A stretch of DNA of 64,000 bases, taken from contig NZ_CP007215.2 of assembly GCF_000300455.3 (NCBI RefSeq), forward strand, positions 3,534,001 to 3,598,000, in the 5' to 3' direction. This stretch comes from Kosakonia sacchari SP1. GTDB lineage: Bacteria; Pseudomonadota; Gammaproteobacteria; Enterobacterales; Enterobacteriaceae. The first letter of the stretch is position 1. The number at the start of each line of letters is the position of its first letter. Below are positions 9,353 to 19,340 of this stretch, in pieces. The position numbers and the translations under genes were made by a program. The notes below the pieces were generated by a model, which saw only the letters and a list, made by a program, of their open reading frames with translations, ran no database searches and had not been told where the DNA came from.

Positions 9353-12300
9353 CTACTCTCCCAACACTTCCCTCAACACCGGCCCAATGCGCGCAAACGC
9401 CTGCGGCGAGATAATCTCCACGTGGGCGCAATCCTGACGGTAAACCTCCAGCTCGCGAACCCACGGTGCCCAGGCGGTGTGCGGATCGGTGCCTGCGGGT
9501 AACGTGCGATCGGCAACAAACAGCGTGGCTTTGCCGTCAAACGGCAGGCTGTGGGCGGTGGTCAGCAAGCGAACCGCATCGGCATAGTTGCCCTCGATAA
9601 CCGAGAACAGCTCGCCGGAGGCTTGCCCCTGCTGCGCGGCGAGAAACGCCTGCCGCTCGCGTTCGATCTCCGCCAGCACTTCCGCATCCAGCCCGTTTGC
9701 CTCTTTCTCTGCCCAGTTTTGCGTTTCCGGCGGCCAGGTATCAAGCAGGCCAAGAAACGCCACCTCTTCACCTCGTTTCCGCAGACGCGCGGCGATGCCC
9801 TGCGCCAGCGTACCACCGAGCGAATAGCCCAACAGGTAATATGGCCCGTGCGGCTGCTGCGCCAGCAGCGTCGCCAGGTGTTGTTCACAAGCCTCATCTA
9901 ACGTGGCAGCCTGTTGCAACGGTCCATCCGGTCGTGGTGACTGAATACCGATGATCGACCAGCGCGGCGCAAGGTGACGGGCGAGAACGCTAAACTGCCA
10001 GGCAAAACCGGACGCCGGATGGAAGCAAAACAGCGTTGGCCCGGTGCTTTCGCGCAGTGGCAGCAGCGTTTCCATCCCAAGCCGCCCGGCCTGTTCCGCC
10101 GAAAGGGATTCTTCCAGCGAGGCGGCGAGTTTTTCTACCGTGGAAGCGACCATGATTTGCCCCGGCGTCACCTGGCGTTGGCACTCGCGGCTCAGTTGCG
10201 CCGCCAGGCGCATCGCCAGCAACGAATGTCCGCCGAGCGCGAAGAAATCCGCCTGCGCGTCGTTCACTTCACACCCGAGCAAACCGGCAAATGCCTGCGC
10301 CACCAGCGTTTCCATACCCGCGTTGAGCGGACGACCGCCCGGCTGCACCGCCAGTTCCGGCAGCGGCAACGCTTTTCTGTCGAGCTTACCGTTGGCGCTC
10401 AGCGGCAGCACGTCCAGTTGCACCAGCAATACCGGCACCATATGCGGCGGCAGTTGCTCACGCAATTGCCCCAGCAGCGCCGTCGCATCCAGCGGCTGCC
10501 CGGAGGCAGAAACCACATAACCGACTAACTGACGCGCATCGCCACCACCGGCGGCGGCCTGGTTAAAGACGCAGGCATGCGCCACCGCCTGAACCACATC
10601 CGGCAGCGCCTGCAGGGCGCGGTCGATTTCACCTAACTCAATGCGCTGACCGCGAATTTTCAACTGGTCGTCGCTGCGCCCGAGGTATTCAACCGCGCCG
10701 TTTTCCAGCCAGCGCGCGACATCACCGGTGCGGTACATGCGTTCGCCTGCGACAAACGGATCGGCGATAAAGCGGCTGGCGGTGAGATCCGGGCGGCCAA
10801 GATAGCCCTGCGCCAGTTGAATGCCGGTGAGGTAGAGATCGCCCGCCACGCCCGGCGGCACAGGGCGCATCATCGCGTCCAGAATGCGTAAGCCCGTGTT
10901 CCATACCGGAAAACCAATTGGCACGCTATTACCGCGCACACCTGCCAGCGCCTCGCCATACGCCGGATACCAGCTTACGTCGACAGCCGCTTCCGTCGGG
11001 CCGTATAAATTATGCAGCGGCGCGCTGGTCAGGTGCTGCCATTCGCGACAGAGATCGGCAGGCAGCGCTTCGCCACTGCAGAACACCTGTTTTAGCGTGC
11101 GGCAACTGCGCTGCGCGCTTTCCGGCGTGAGTGAAGCGACAAATGCGGCCAACATCGACGGCACAAAGTGCGTGGTCGTCACGCCGTAATGGGTAAAGAA
11201 GTCCTGCAACGCGTGCGGATCGCGATGCGCGTCCGGTTCCACCATTACCAGCTTTGCCCCGGCGATAAACGGCCACCAGAACTCCCACACCGACACGTCA
11301 AAACTGCACGGCGTTTTCTGCGCCACCACATCCTGTGTGGTAAGCGGATAGTGGTCCTGCATCCAGAGCAGCCGGTTGACGATGGCAGTCTGCCCGACCA
11401 TCACCCCTTTTGGTCGCCCGGTGGAGCCAGAGGTGAAAATGATGTACGCGGTATGCTCCGGACGCGCCAGATTGAGCGCGTCGCTGCCGTGGGTTGCCAG
11501 CGGAGCTTCGTAGCAGAAATGGCGAAGCGTGGGAATATCGCTAAAGCGCGCCAGTTGATTCTGCGCGGTGATCAGCAGACGCGGTTTGGCATCTTCGAGC
11601 ATCATTTTCAGCCGCTCATCCGGGTAACCGGTATCCAGCGGTAGCCAGGCGGCACCCGCTTCGACAATGCCGTGCAGCGCCAGCGTCAGGAATACCGAGC
11701 GCGGCAGCGCCACCGCCACGCTGTCGCCGGGCTGTACGCCAAGCAGGCAGAGCTGGTGCGCCAGCGCCACCACCTGCTCGCGCATTTCGCGGTAGCTAAA
11801 TTGCCACTGCGCATCCGCCAGCGCGGGCGCATCCGGCGTTTTCGCCGCCTGCGCAGCAACCAGCGCGCTTAACGTGGTGGTCGGCAGCTCCTTGCCGGTT
11901 TCGTTAATGTCTGCCAGCCGCTGCGCTTCTGGCGATAAGAGCAGCTCAGCATCGCCGCAGCGCAACTGCGGGTTTTCGGCAAATTGTCTGAGCAGATGCG
12001 CCAGGCGCCCGATGTGTGTTTTTAATGTGGATTCATCATAACGGCTGCGGTTCGCCAGCACTTCCAGCGACAGCCCGCCCTCTTCGTGCGGGAACAGGGC
12101 GATTTCCAGATCGTTGACCGGTCCGGTCGCCAGCGTGTGCGTAGTGCCTTTAATGCCGTCAACATCCAGCAGGTAATCAAACATTTTGACGTTAAACACC
12201 GGGCCGAACAGCGGTTCGTCGCCCGCCGCACGCCCGGCGTCGCGCGCAATTTGTTCGGCGTCATAACGCTGGTGACGACGCATCGCTTTCAGGCTGCCTG

Positions 12301-13240
12301 CAAGCACCGTCGCCAGCCCGGAGAGCGTTTGTGTGCCATCCAGATGAATACCCAGCGGCAACACGTTCAGCACCGGCCCGGTGGCAGTTAACGCCGCCGA
12401 ACCCATACGGCGCATAAAGATAAATCCGGCGGTATAGTCGGTGCGCCCGCACAGCCGCCCCAGCCACAGTGCGGTCAGCGCCAGCGCCAGATCGGCAGGT
12501 GAATTGTGGCTAAAAGCCTGAGTTACGCGGCGAAATGCCCCGGTATCCATCGCCACGTTGAGACGTAAAATATCGGTTGTTGCCGCACGCCCCGGCAATG
12601 GCGTATCGGAAAGCGAAACCGGCGAGGGCAACACGCTGCGCTGCTGTGCCCAAAAAGCGCGGTCACGTTGCCAGGCGTCACTTTCGCGGTAGCGCTGGTA
12701 CTCTTCCACCACCCCGGCAAACGGTGTAAAGGGTGATGTCGGTGTGGGTTCACCGCGCCGCCATGTGCTGTAAATGGCGGCAATCTGGCGGGTAATCGCC
12801 GGGAAACTGAAGCCATCAACCAGTAAATGGTGATAACGCTGATACCAGTACCAGTGCTGCGCGCCCACGCGCAACAGTTGATGGCAAACCAGCGGATTGC
12901 CGCTCTCCACACGCAGGTTTTGCGCCAGGTCATCCTGCATTATCTGTAATGCGGCGGCATGTGGTTCGCCGTTGTCACGCAAATCAACAATCTCCGGCAG
13001 GGCAAAGACATGTGCCTCATCGACCCACTGCCACACTTCGCCGTTCTCTTCCTCAAAACGCATGCGCAGCGTGTCGGCCTGCGACAAACCGCTAACAATC
13101 GCCTGTGCCAGCAGCGCGGCGTCGATATCACCTTTTAATTCAACATAGTGCGCCACGCTCCAGGCGTTGGGCAGGGTTGAGAGTTTTTCCGCCATCCAGA
13201 TCCCCGGCTGTGCGGCGACCAGCGGTAAACGTTGGGTCAT
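9353..13240 (-). CDS. entF: Enterobactin non-ribosomal peptide synthetase EntF
   Basis: EntF activates serine, condenses it with 2,3-dihydroxybenzoate from EntB and cyclises three units into enterobactin. It has 1295 residues (E. coli 1293). Order: condensation domain (about 1-430, YHHLLVDGFSF = HHxxxDG), adenylation domain (about 460-960, YIIFTSGSTGRPKGVMVG; LYGPTEAAVD), carrier domain (about 970-1045, FFALGGHSLLAMRL, phosphopantetheine Ser) and thioesterase (about 1065 to the end, LGYSLGGTLAQG nucleophile). The start MTQRLPLVAAQPG has GAGGAG six bases upstream; an ATG seven codons earlier overlaps ybdZ and is rejected. Confidence 0.97.
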   Translation of the reverse strand: MTQRLPLVAAQPGIWMAEKLSTLPNAWSVAHYVELKGDIDAALLAQAIVSGLSQADTLRMRFEEENGEVWQWVDEAHVFALPEIVDLRDNGEPHAAALQIMQDDLAQNLRVESGNPLVCHQLLRVGAQHWYWYQRYHHLLVDGFSFPAITRQIAAIYSTWRRGEPTPTSPFTPFAGVVEEYQRYRESDAWQRDRAFWAQQRSVLPSPVSLSDTPLPGRAATTDILRLNVAMDTGAFRRVTQAFSHNSPADLALALTALWLGRLCGRTDYTAGFIFMRRMGSAALTATGPVLNVLPLGIHLDGTQTLSGLATVLAGSLKAMRRHQRYDAEQIARDAGRAAGDEPLFGPVFNVKMFDYLLDVDGIKGTTHTLATGPVNDLEIALFPHEEGGLSLEVLANRSRYDESTLKTHIGRLAHLLRQFAENPQLRCGDAELLLSPEAQRLADINETGKELPTTTLSALVAAQAAKTPDAPALADAQWQFSYREMREQVVALAHQLCLLGVQPGDSVAVALPRSVFLTLALHGIVEAGAAWLPLDTGYPDERLKMMLEDAKPRLLITAQNQLARFSDIPTLRHFCYEAPLATHGSDALNLARPEHTAYIIFTSGSTGRPKGVMVGQTAIVNRLLWMQDHYPLTTQDVVAQKTPCSFDVSVWEFWWPFIAGAKLVMVEPDAHRDPHALQDFFTHYGVTTTHFVPSMLAAFVASLTPESAQRSCRTLKQVFCSGEALPADLCREWQHLTSAPLHNLYGPTEAAVDVSWYPAYGEALAGVRGNSVPIGFPVWNTGLRILDAMMRPVPPGVAGDLYLTGIQLAQGYLGRPDLTASRFIADPFVAGERMYRTGDVARWLENGAVEYLGRSDDQLKIRGQRIELGEIDRALQALPDVVQAVAHACVFNQAAAGGGDARQLVGYVVSASGQPLDATALLGQLREQLPPHMVPVLLVQLDVLPLSANGKLDRKALPLPELAVQPGGRPLNAGMETLVAQAFAGLLGCEVNDAQADFFALGGHSLLAMRLAAQLSRECQRQVTPGQIMVASTVEKLAASLEESLSAEQAGRLGMETLLPLRESTGPTLFCFHPASGFAWQFSVLARHLAPRWSIIGIQSPRPDGPLQQAATLDEACEQHLATLLAQQPHGPYYLLGYSLGGTLAQGIAARLRKRGEEVAFLGLLDTWPPETQNWAEKEANGLDAEVLAEIERERQAFLAAQQGQASGELFSVIEGNYADAVRLLTTAHSLPFDGKATLFVADRTLPAGTDPHTAWAPWVRELEVYRQDCAHVEIISPQAFARIGPVLREVLGE

Positions 13241-13250
13241 TTTCCGCTCC

Positions 13251-13454
13251 TCATTGCACATGGTGCGCCGGGGTTAATGTTTGCCAGTTTGCCGCCAGCC
13301 AGGCGTCGCACTCATCCTGCGGTTGTGGCTCGCAGACAACATTCCAGCCTGCGGGAAGCGCGCACTGCGCAGGCCACAGGCTGAACTGCCGCCGGGTATT
13401 TTGCAGAATATAAAATTGCCCTTGCGGGTTATCGAAAGGGTTGGTGAATTCCAT
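13251..13454 (-). CDS. ybdZ: MbtH-like protein YbdZ
   Basis: This 67-residue MbtH family protein binds NRPS adenylation domains, in E. coli that of EntF, and helps their folding and activity. It begins MEFTNPFDNPQGQFYILQN and holds the family signature: the FSLWP stretch, the ALPAGWNVV core and the W of ANWQTLTP. It lies 10 nt upstream of entF and 28 nt downstream of fes in the fes-ybdZ-entF operon. It is slightly shorter than E. coli YbdZ (72) at the C-terminus. Confidence 0.94.
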   Translation of the reverse strand: MEFTNPFDNPQGQFYILQNTRRQFSLWPAQCALPAGWNVVCEPQPQDECDAWLAANWQTLTPAHHVQ

Positions 13455-13482
13455 AGCAAACTCCTGTCGTGAAAAGGTGCGA

Positions 13483-14694
13483 TTAACAAGCGCGGGTAAG
13501 CGGCTGCCAGAGGGTGATAAGCCCGGAGGTCAACCCGCCGCGCCAGCAAAGCGCATCGTGTCCGCCATCAACCTGACGCCAGAAAACCGACTGCTGTGTG
13601 CGTTGTAACAGGGGAAGAAGCGCCTCGTTGGCGCGAAAAATAAGCGGTTCGCGAACGCCCGCCTCCAGCACAATGCGCAGGCCCTGCGGGTTCAACTCAC
13701 CGTTTTTAAGTTGTTCGATAATGATGCCGTCACGCTCGCCGCCGCGATGCGGCCACCAGAACGATCCGGACTGGCTCAACACGCAACCAAACCGCTGCGG
13801 CCAGTGCAGCGCGGCATACAGTGACGACAGGCCGCCAAAACTCTGCCCGGCCACCACGGTGTGCTCCGCGTTGTCGCTGAATGGCGCGATGCCACGAACC
13901 TGCGGCAATAACTCGGCTTGTACCGCCAGCCAGAAATCGGCATTGCACGGCAACTCCCGGCTGCGGTGGGCGTTATCAATCACATCGATCAGCACATACA
14001 CCGCCTCCGGCAGTTGCCCGGCGGTGGTTAAGGCTGCCAGCGCAGGCCATACCGGCATGCTTTGCGCCCAAAACTGCCCGTCGAGCAGGATCGCCAGCGG
14101 GTGTTCAGCGCTATCACTATTGCCGGTGCTATAAACCCAGACGCGGCGCGTGTTGTTCAGGCGCGCGCTGCGCCATTGCAGGCACTGCGGTTCGTTGAAC
14201 GGCGTTTCGATTTCGCGCCAGCCCGGCTGCAACGGCGCATCGGGCATTTCCAGCGCCGAAACGGGATGACCGCGCCCGCCACGCCAGCTTTGCGCATTGA
14301 GCGGATCGGCAATCGCACGCGCCAGTAATTTGCGCCAGCCTTCGCGCAGCGCGGTGCGATCCGGCGGCGTAATCGTGAAAACGTCGGCGGAAAAATCGTC
14401 GCTGTTTTGCGAAGGAATAAAGCAGTAGCTGCCGCGCCAGCTAGCGGCAAGCGTGGTTTTCCAGCACCAGACATCGGTTCCGGCAATGCGCGTCAGCGAT
14501 TGTGGCGTCGATTTTTGATGGTGATCGGTCACCCCGGTAACGTAGATCCACACCCGGCGCACGCGCGAGGTGGCTTCTGTCCCGGCACGATCGCGCCACC
14601 AGAACGTGACCTCATAATTTCCCTGCGCGTTTTTGACCCATTCGGGCCCCTGTTTTGACTCCCACCAGGCATCACTTCCCGTTGTTGACGTCAC
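13483..14694 (-). CDS. fes: Enterobactin esterase Fes
   Basis: Fes hydrolyses the trilactone of ferric enterobactin in the cytoplasm and so releases iron. It has 403 residues (E. coli about 400). An N-terminal beta domain (WIYVTGVTDHHQKSTPQSL) is followed by an alpha/beta-hydrolase esterase domain with the nucleophile motif VVAGQSFGGLSSLYA and the C-terminal catalytic histidine in VDGGHDALCWRGGL. It heads fes-ybdZ-entF, divergent from fepA across a Fur-box region. Confidence 0.95.
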   Translation of the reverse strand: MTSTTGSDAWWESKQGPEWVKNAQGNYEVTFWWRDRAGTEATSRVRRVWIYVTGVTDHHQKSTPQSLTRIAGTDVWCWKTTLAASWRGSYCFIPSQNSDDFSADVFTITPPDRTALREGWRKLLARAIADPLNAQSWRGGRGHPVSALEMPDAPLQPGWREIETPFNEPQCLQWRSARLNNTRRVWVYSTGNSDSAEHPLAILLDGQFWAQSMPVWPALAALTTAGQLPEAVYVLIDVIDNAHRSRELPCNADFWLAVQAELLPQVRGIAPFSDNAEHTVVAGQSFGGLSSLYAALHWPQRFGCVLSQSGSFWWPHRGGERDGIIIEQLKNGELNPQGLRIVLEAGVREPLIFRANEALLPLLQRTQQSVFWRQVDGGHDALCWRGGLTSGLITLWQPLTRAC

Positions 14695-14748
14695 GGCTTT
14701 AACCTCAAATATGCTGTGGAAATTTTTGCTTGCAGATCAAAAAATATC

Positions 14749-14779
14749 GATAATATTATTGATAACTATTTTCATTTGC
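14749..14779. promoter_or_regulatory. Fur-box cluster in the fes/fepA promoter
   Basis: Overlapping Fur-like sites: GATAATATTATTGATAACT (14749-14767) and GATAACTATTTTCATTTGC (14761-14779). The second matches 13 of 19 consensus positions by eye. They lie 55 bases upstream of the fes start and about 170 bases upstream of fepA, the same arrangement as the bidirectional iron-controlled promoter of E. coli. Confidence 0.75.
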
Positions 14780-14947
14780 AATAGCGTATTGGCGCGCTAT
14801 GGGAAGCGCGTCTTTCACTTAAAACGGCCGCCGTGGGCGAATTTTCTCAGGACTGAGCGCCTCGCTACGAGCTGGCTTCATTATGCCGCCTCCTCTCCCC
14901 TGGGAAAGGACTAGCCGGGGATGCGGCGACGAAAAGCAGGAACAACA

Positions 14948-17221
14948 ATGAATAACAAAATCAAATCCCTGGCCGTTCTGGTCAATCTGGGGATCTACGG
15001 CGTTGCTGTGCCAGCGTTGGCGGCAGAAACCAGCGCCGCCTCTGGCGAAGAGACGATTGTCGTCACGGCTGAGCAGCAAAACTTGCAGGCACCGGGCGTT
15101 TCCACCATCACGGCCGACGAAATTCGTAAGAACCCGCCTTCCCGTGATGTCTCCGAAATTATCCGTACCATGCCGGGCGTGAACTTAACCGGTAACGCCA
15201 CCAGCGGTCAGCGCGGGAACAACCGCCAGATCGACATTCGCGGCATGGGTCCGGAAAACACCCTGATTCTGGTGGATGGTAAACCGGTCACCAGCCGTAA
15301 CTCCGTGCGCCTTGGCTGGCGCGGTGAGCGCGACAGCCGGGGTGACACCAACTGGGTGCCGCCGGAAATGATCGAGCGTATTGAAGTGATTCGCGGCCCG
15401 GCGGCGGCGCGCTACGGTAACGGCGCGGCAGGCGGCGTGGTGAATATCATCACCAAAAAAGAGAATACTGGCGAATGGCACGGCTCGTGGAATACCTATT
15501 TCAACGCGCCGGAACACAAAGATGAAGGTTCAACCAAACGCACCAACTTCAGCCTGAGCGGCCCGCTCGGCGACGATGTTAGCTTCCGCCTGTATGGCAA
15601 CCTCGCCAAAACCCAGGCCGATGCGCAGGACATCAACAAAGATCACCAGTCCGAACGTACCGGAACTTACGCCAACACCGTCGTTGCCGGGCGTGAAGGT
15701 TCGATCAACAAAGACATTACTGGCGTCGTGCGCTGGGATTTTGCCCCGATGCAGGCGCTGGAGTTGCAGGCCGGTTACAGCCGCCAGGGCAACCTCTACG
15801 CGGGTGATACGCAGAACACCAACAACGACAGCAGCACCAATAACTACGTCAATGATAACTACGGCAAAGAGACCAACCGTCTTTATCGCCAGAACTACTC
15901 GGCGACCTGGACCGGCGGCTGGGATAACGGCGTGACCACCAACAACTGGATACGTTATGAACACACCCGTAACTCACGTATCCCGGAAGGACTGGCGGGC
16001 GGTACGGAAGGTCTGTTCAACGCGCAAAAATTCTCTGATATCGACTACGGCGATCTGCTGCTGCACAGCGAAGCAAGCGTACCGTTTGAACTGCTGTTCA
16101 AGCAGAATCTGACCATCGGTGCCGAGTGGGATCACCAGAGCATGAAAGATTCCACCTCGAATACCCAGACCTTTATGGGCGGCAATATCCCGGGTTACAG
16201 CAGCACCGGCCGTAGCCCCTATTCCGATGCGGATATCTTCTCGGTGTTTGCCGAAGACAACATTGAGCTGACTGACAGCACCATGCTGACCCCGGCGTTA
16301 CGCTTCGACCACCACACCATCGTCGGCAATAACTGGAGCCCGTCGCTGAACTTATCTCAGGGCCTTGGCGACGACTTCACCCTGAAAATGGGTATCGCCC
16401 GCGCTTACAAAGCACCGAGCCTGTACCAGACCAATCCGAACTACATTCTCTACAGCCGTGGCCAAGGTTGCTACGCGGTCACCGTGGATGCCAATGGCAG
16501 AGACATCGGCTGCTATCTGCAAGGTAACGACGATCTGAAAGCGGAAAACAGCATCAACAAAGAGATTGGTCTGGAGTTCAAACGTGACGGCTGGCTGGCG
16601 GGTGTCACCTGGTTCCGTAACGACTACCGCAACAAGATTGAGTCTGGCTACGCGCCGGTTGGACAGACCTCCATCAAGAGCGGCAATTCAAACTTGAACA
16701 CCTATATCTACCAGTGGGATAACGTGCCGAAAGCGGTAGTGGAAGGGTTAGAAGGTGCGTTGAATGTGCCGGTAAGCGAGACGGTAAACTGGACCAACAA
16801 TGTCACCTATATGCTGCAAAGCAAAAACAAAACCACCGGCGAACGGCTGTCGATCATTCCTGAATACACCTGGAACTCCACGCTGAGCTGGCAGGTTACC
16901 CAGGATGTTTCGCTGCAATCGACCTTTACCTGGTACGGTAAACAGCAGCCGAAGAAATATGACTACAAAGGTAACCGCGTGACTGGTTCCGCCACCAACG
17001 AAGTGAGCCCGTACAGCATCGTTGGCCTGAGCGGCACCTGGGACGTGACCAAAAACGTCAGCCTGACGGGCGGGGTCAGTAACGTGTTTGACAAACGTCA
17101 CTGGCGCGAAGGTAACGCGCAAACCACTGGCGGCGGCGCAAACTGGATGTACGGTGCAGGTGCTGCAACGTATAACGAGTCGGGCCGCACCTGGTATATG
17201 GGCGTAAACACCCGCTTCTAA
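14948..17221 (+). CDS. fepA: TonB-dependent ferric enterobactin receptor FepA
   Basis: FepA is the 22-strand outer-membrane receptor that takes up ferric enterobactin with TonB energy. It has 757 residues; the start MNNKIKSLAVLVNLGIYGVA was chosen by match to E. coli FepA and by AGGA six bases upstream. The signal peptide ends near PALAAE, the TonB box reads EETIVVTA, the plug carries NRQIDIRGMGPENTLILVDG and the last strand ends RTWYMGVNTRF with C-terminal Phe. It is divergent from fes. In E. coli entD follows fepA; here the next gene is a chemoreceptor. Confidence 0.97.
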   Translation: MNNKIKSLAVLVNLGIYGVAVPALAAETSAASGEETIVVTAEQQNLQAPGVSTITADEIRKNPPSRDVSEIIRTMPGVNLTGNATSGQRGNNRQIDIRGMGPENTLILVDGKPVTSRNSVRLGWRGERDSRGDTNWVPPEMIERIEVIRGPAAARYGNGAAGGVVNIITKKENTGEWHGSWNTYFNAPEHKDEGSTKRTNFSLSGPLGDDVSFRLYGNLAKTQADAQDINKDHQSERTGTYANTVVAGREGSINKDITGVVRWDFAPMQALELQAGYSRQGNLYAGDTQNTNNDSSTNNYVNDNYGKETNRLYRQNYSATWTGGWDNGVTTNNWIRYEHTRNSRIPEGLAGGTEGLFNAQKFSDIDYGDLLLHSEASVPFELLFKQNLTIGAEWDHQSMKDSTSNTQTFMGGNIPGYSSTGRSPYSDADIFSVFAEDNIELTDSTMLTPALRFDHHTIVGNNWSPSLNLSQGLGDDFTLKMGIARAYKAPSLYQTNPNYILYSRGQGCYAVTVDANGRDIGCYLQGNDDLKAENSINKEIGLEFKRDGWLAGVTWFRNDYRNKIESGYAPVGQTSIKSGNSNLNTYIYQWDNVPKAVVEGLEGALNVPVSETVNWTNNVTYMLQSKNKTTGERLSIIPEYTWNSTLSWQVTQDVSLQSTFTWYGKQQPKKYDYKGNRVTGSATNEVSPYSIVGLSGTWDVTKNVSLTGGVSNVFDKRHWREGNAQTTGGGANWMYGAGAATYNESGRTWYMGVNTRF

Positions 17222-17226
17222 GCAAC

Positions 17227-17280
17227 AAGCGCCCTCCCCCCAACGGAAGCTACCCCACTTCCCACGGGGAGAGGGCGCTT
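17227..17280. terminator. Inverted repeat downstream of fepA
   Basis: AAGCGCCCTC (17227-17236) pairs with GAGGGCGCTT (17271-17280), and adjoining C and G runs can extend the stem. It starts 6 nt after the fepA stop. It may act as terminator or 3' stabiliser for fepA; the loop is long and the T run weak. Confidence 0.5.
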
Positions 17281-17379
17281 GCCTTATCAAGAGAGGGCTG
17301 AATGAAGACGGCACGCCACCTGTACGGTTCGCGTGCCGGATTTATCTATTGCCGGGACAATGCGTCCGGGCAGGGGTTA

Positions 17380-19059
17380 TCAGAATGCTTCCCAGTCATG
17401 TTCTGGCGCTTTGCTGCCGCCTGCCAAAGCAGGTCGACGCAAGGCTTTCCCCGCTTTTGGCACAGCGGCTGACGGTTTGCCAGTAGCACCCTGCTCTGCA
17501 TCACCCGGCAGTTTAAACACCGATACAATCTCGGTTAACTGATAGGCCTGCTGCTCCAGCGAACCGGAGGTAGCAGAGGACTCTTCCACCAGCGCGGCGT
17601 TTTGCTGCGTGACGCTGTCCATTTGCGAAATCGCCGTGCCGACCTGACCAATCCCTTTGCTCTGCTCGATAGACGCCGATGCGATCTCGCCCATGATATC
17701 CGTCACGCTGGTGACCGAACGCAGAATGTTATCCATCGATTCGCTGGTCAGCGTCACCTGGTCAAAACCGTTGTTGACGTTCGTGACCGACTCATCGATC
17801 AGCGTTTTGATCTCTTTTGCTGCACCGGCGCTGCGCTGCGCGAGGTTACGCACTTCGCTGGCGACCACCGCGAAACCACGGCCCTGTTCACCGGCTCGCG
17901 CTGCTTCGACGGCGGCGTTGAGGGCCAGGATGTTGGTCTGGAAGGCGATGCTATCAATGACGTTAATGATGTCGGTGATTTTCTGCGAACTGCTGGTGAT
18001 GTTTTTCATGCTGGCAATGACCGCCTGCACACGCTCTTCGCCTTTATTCACCGCGGCTGACGCCGTTTTTGCAAGCGTACTGGCTTCGCTGGCGTTGTCA
18101 GCGTTCTGTTTGACCACCGCGCTCAGCTCTTCCATGCTGGCGGCGGTTTGCGTCAGCGCGGCGGCCTGCTCTTCCGTGCGCGAAGAGAGATCGGTGTTAC
18201 CGGACGCGATTTCGCTCGCCCCCTGGTAAATTTCCCCGGCGCTGTTACGGATCTGCGTGACGGTTTGCACCCAGTTGTTCTGCATGGTTTCAAGGTAGGG
18301 GATCAGTTGCCCCACTTCGTTGTTGCCCAGATCTTTTGTCGGCTTATCCAGCTTGCCCACCGACAGCACCTGCAAGTGCTGTTTTACCCACTCCAGCGAG
18401 CGCGCCAGGCACAGCGCCAGGTAACGCTCGGACATCACCAACATCGCCAGGCCAATAATCATGGCAACAATGATGATGGTGCGCGTCAGGGAAACCCAGC
18501 TGGCAATACGCGCGTTAGCGGCAGATTTCAGGTCATGAATTTGCTGGTTATACGCCACGATCGCCTGCGAAAAACCGCTGCGCAGCGGGCTGAATTGCGC
18601 CTTCGACAGTTGGTTATAGCTTTCAACGTTGTTGGCTTTAATGGCGGCGAACATCGGCGTAATCGCCTGGTTAAACAGGTTCAAGGAGCTGTTATAGATA
18701 TTATCGATGGCCTCGGTGCTGATATTCGCATGGTCGGTCACTTTGAACTGATTCAGACCGTTTTGCAGAAAATCGATATCTTTGCCGATACGATCGATCA
18801 TTTGTTGGTAGTTTTGCGCATCATTATTGGCCTGGAAAACCAGCGCGCGATCCATCAGCAGTTTGACCTGGTAGTAGCGATCGCTGGCATTGTTGATGAT
18901 GTCGCCGTTAATTTGCTGAACGTTGGTGAGTTCCACTTCATCGGTTAAGGCGCTCAACGCGTGTAACGAATAAAACGAGACACCGCCCCAGAGCAAAGTG
19001 AAAATGACCAGGATCGCCAGCATCGCGACCTTGATTTTTAAATTTCGAATAAAGTGCAT
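17380..19059 (-). CDS. Methyl-accepting chemotaxis protein (Tar/Tsr type)
   Basis: A 559-residue inner-membrane chemoreceptor. TM1 is near 10-30, a helical periplasmic ligand domain spans roughly 30-190, TM2 is near 190-210 ([15 protein letters not shown]), then HAMP and the signalling domain with the hairpin tip [20 protein letters not shown]. The C-terminus ends EHDWEAF, an xWxxF pentapeptide of the kind that tethers CheR and CheB in Tar and Tsr. The ligand cannot be told from sequence. A sigma-28-like promoter lies 66 bases upstream. Its position beside fepA is where E. coli keeps entD. Confidence 0.93.
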   Translation of the reverse strand: MHFIRNLKIKVAMLAILVIFTLLWGGVSFYSLHALSALTDEVELTNVQQINGDIINNASDRYYQVKLLMDRALVFQANNDAQNYQQMIDRIGKDIDFLQNGLNQFKVTDHANISTEAIDNIYNSSLNLFNQAITPMFAAIKANNVESYNQLSKAQFSPLRSGFSQAIVAYNQQIHDLKSAANARIASWVSLTRTIIIVAMIIGLAMLVMSERYLALCLARSLEWVKQHLQVLSVGKLDKPTKDLGNNEVGQLIPYLETMQNNWVQTVTQIRNSAGEIYQGASEIASGNTDLSSRTEEQAAALTQTAASMEELSAVVKQNADNASEASTLAKTASAAVNKGEERVQAVIASMKNITSSSQKITDIINVIDSIAFQTNILALNAAVEAARAGEQGRGFAVVASEVRNLAQRSAGAAKEIKTLIDESVTNVNNGFDQVTLTSESMDNILRSVTSVTDIMGEIASASIEQSKGIGQVGTAISQMDSVTQQNAALVEESSATSGSLEQQAYQLTEIVSVFKLPGDAEQGATGKPSAAVPKAGKALRRPALAGGSKAPEHDWEAF

Positions 19060-19124
19060 AAAAACCCCGGTAAATAGTTGTGAAATAACGTTTTAAAGCA
19101 GCGTTCTTCTCGCTGTCATAAACC

Positions 19125-19151
19125 CCATCGGCTAAGTCTCCGGGTTAATTA
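19125..19151 (-). promoter_or_regulatory. Sigma-28 (FliA) type promoter for the chemoreceptor
   Basis: On the minus strand, TAAT-N15-GCCGATGG matches the flagellar sigma factor consensus TAAA-N15-GCCGATAA at 9 of 12 fixed positions with exact spacing. It sits 66-92 bases upstream of the MCP start. Chemoreceptor genes are commonly in the FliA regulon. Confidence 0.6.
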
Positions 19152-19340
19152 AGAATAAAAAGAAGTAAGGCAATAACCTTTTTATTGAAATGGTGATAAC
19201 ACGTAGTTTACCGTGACTTAACTTTTTAAACGGACGTAAAGTGATAATTTGGCAGGCGTTTACATCGGTAAACGATGTCGTGTTGCATGGCGCGCGGAAG
19301 GGATAAGCGAGGGCATCGGCGGATACCGATGCCCTGTTTA

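Noticed and set aside
13241-13261. Seven-codon N-terminal extension of EntF
   Set aside because: It overlaps ybdZ; the internal ATG has GAGGAG at ideal spacing and matches E. coli EntF.
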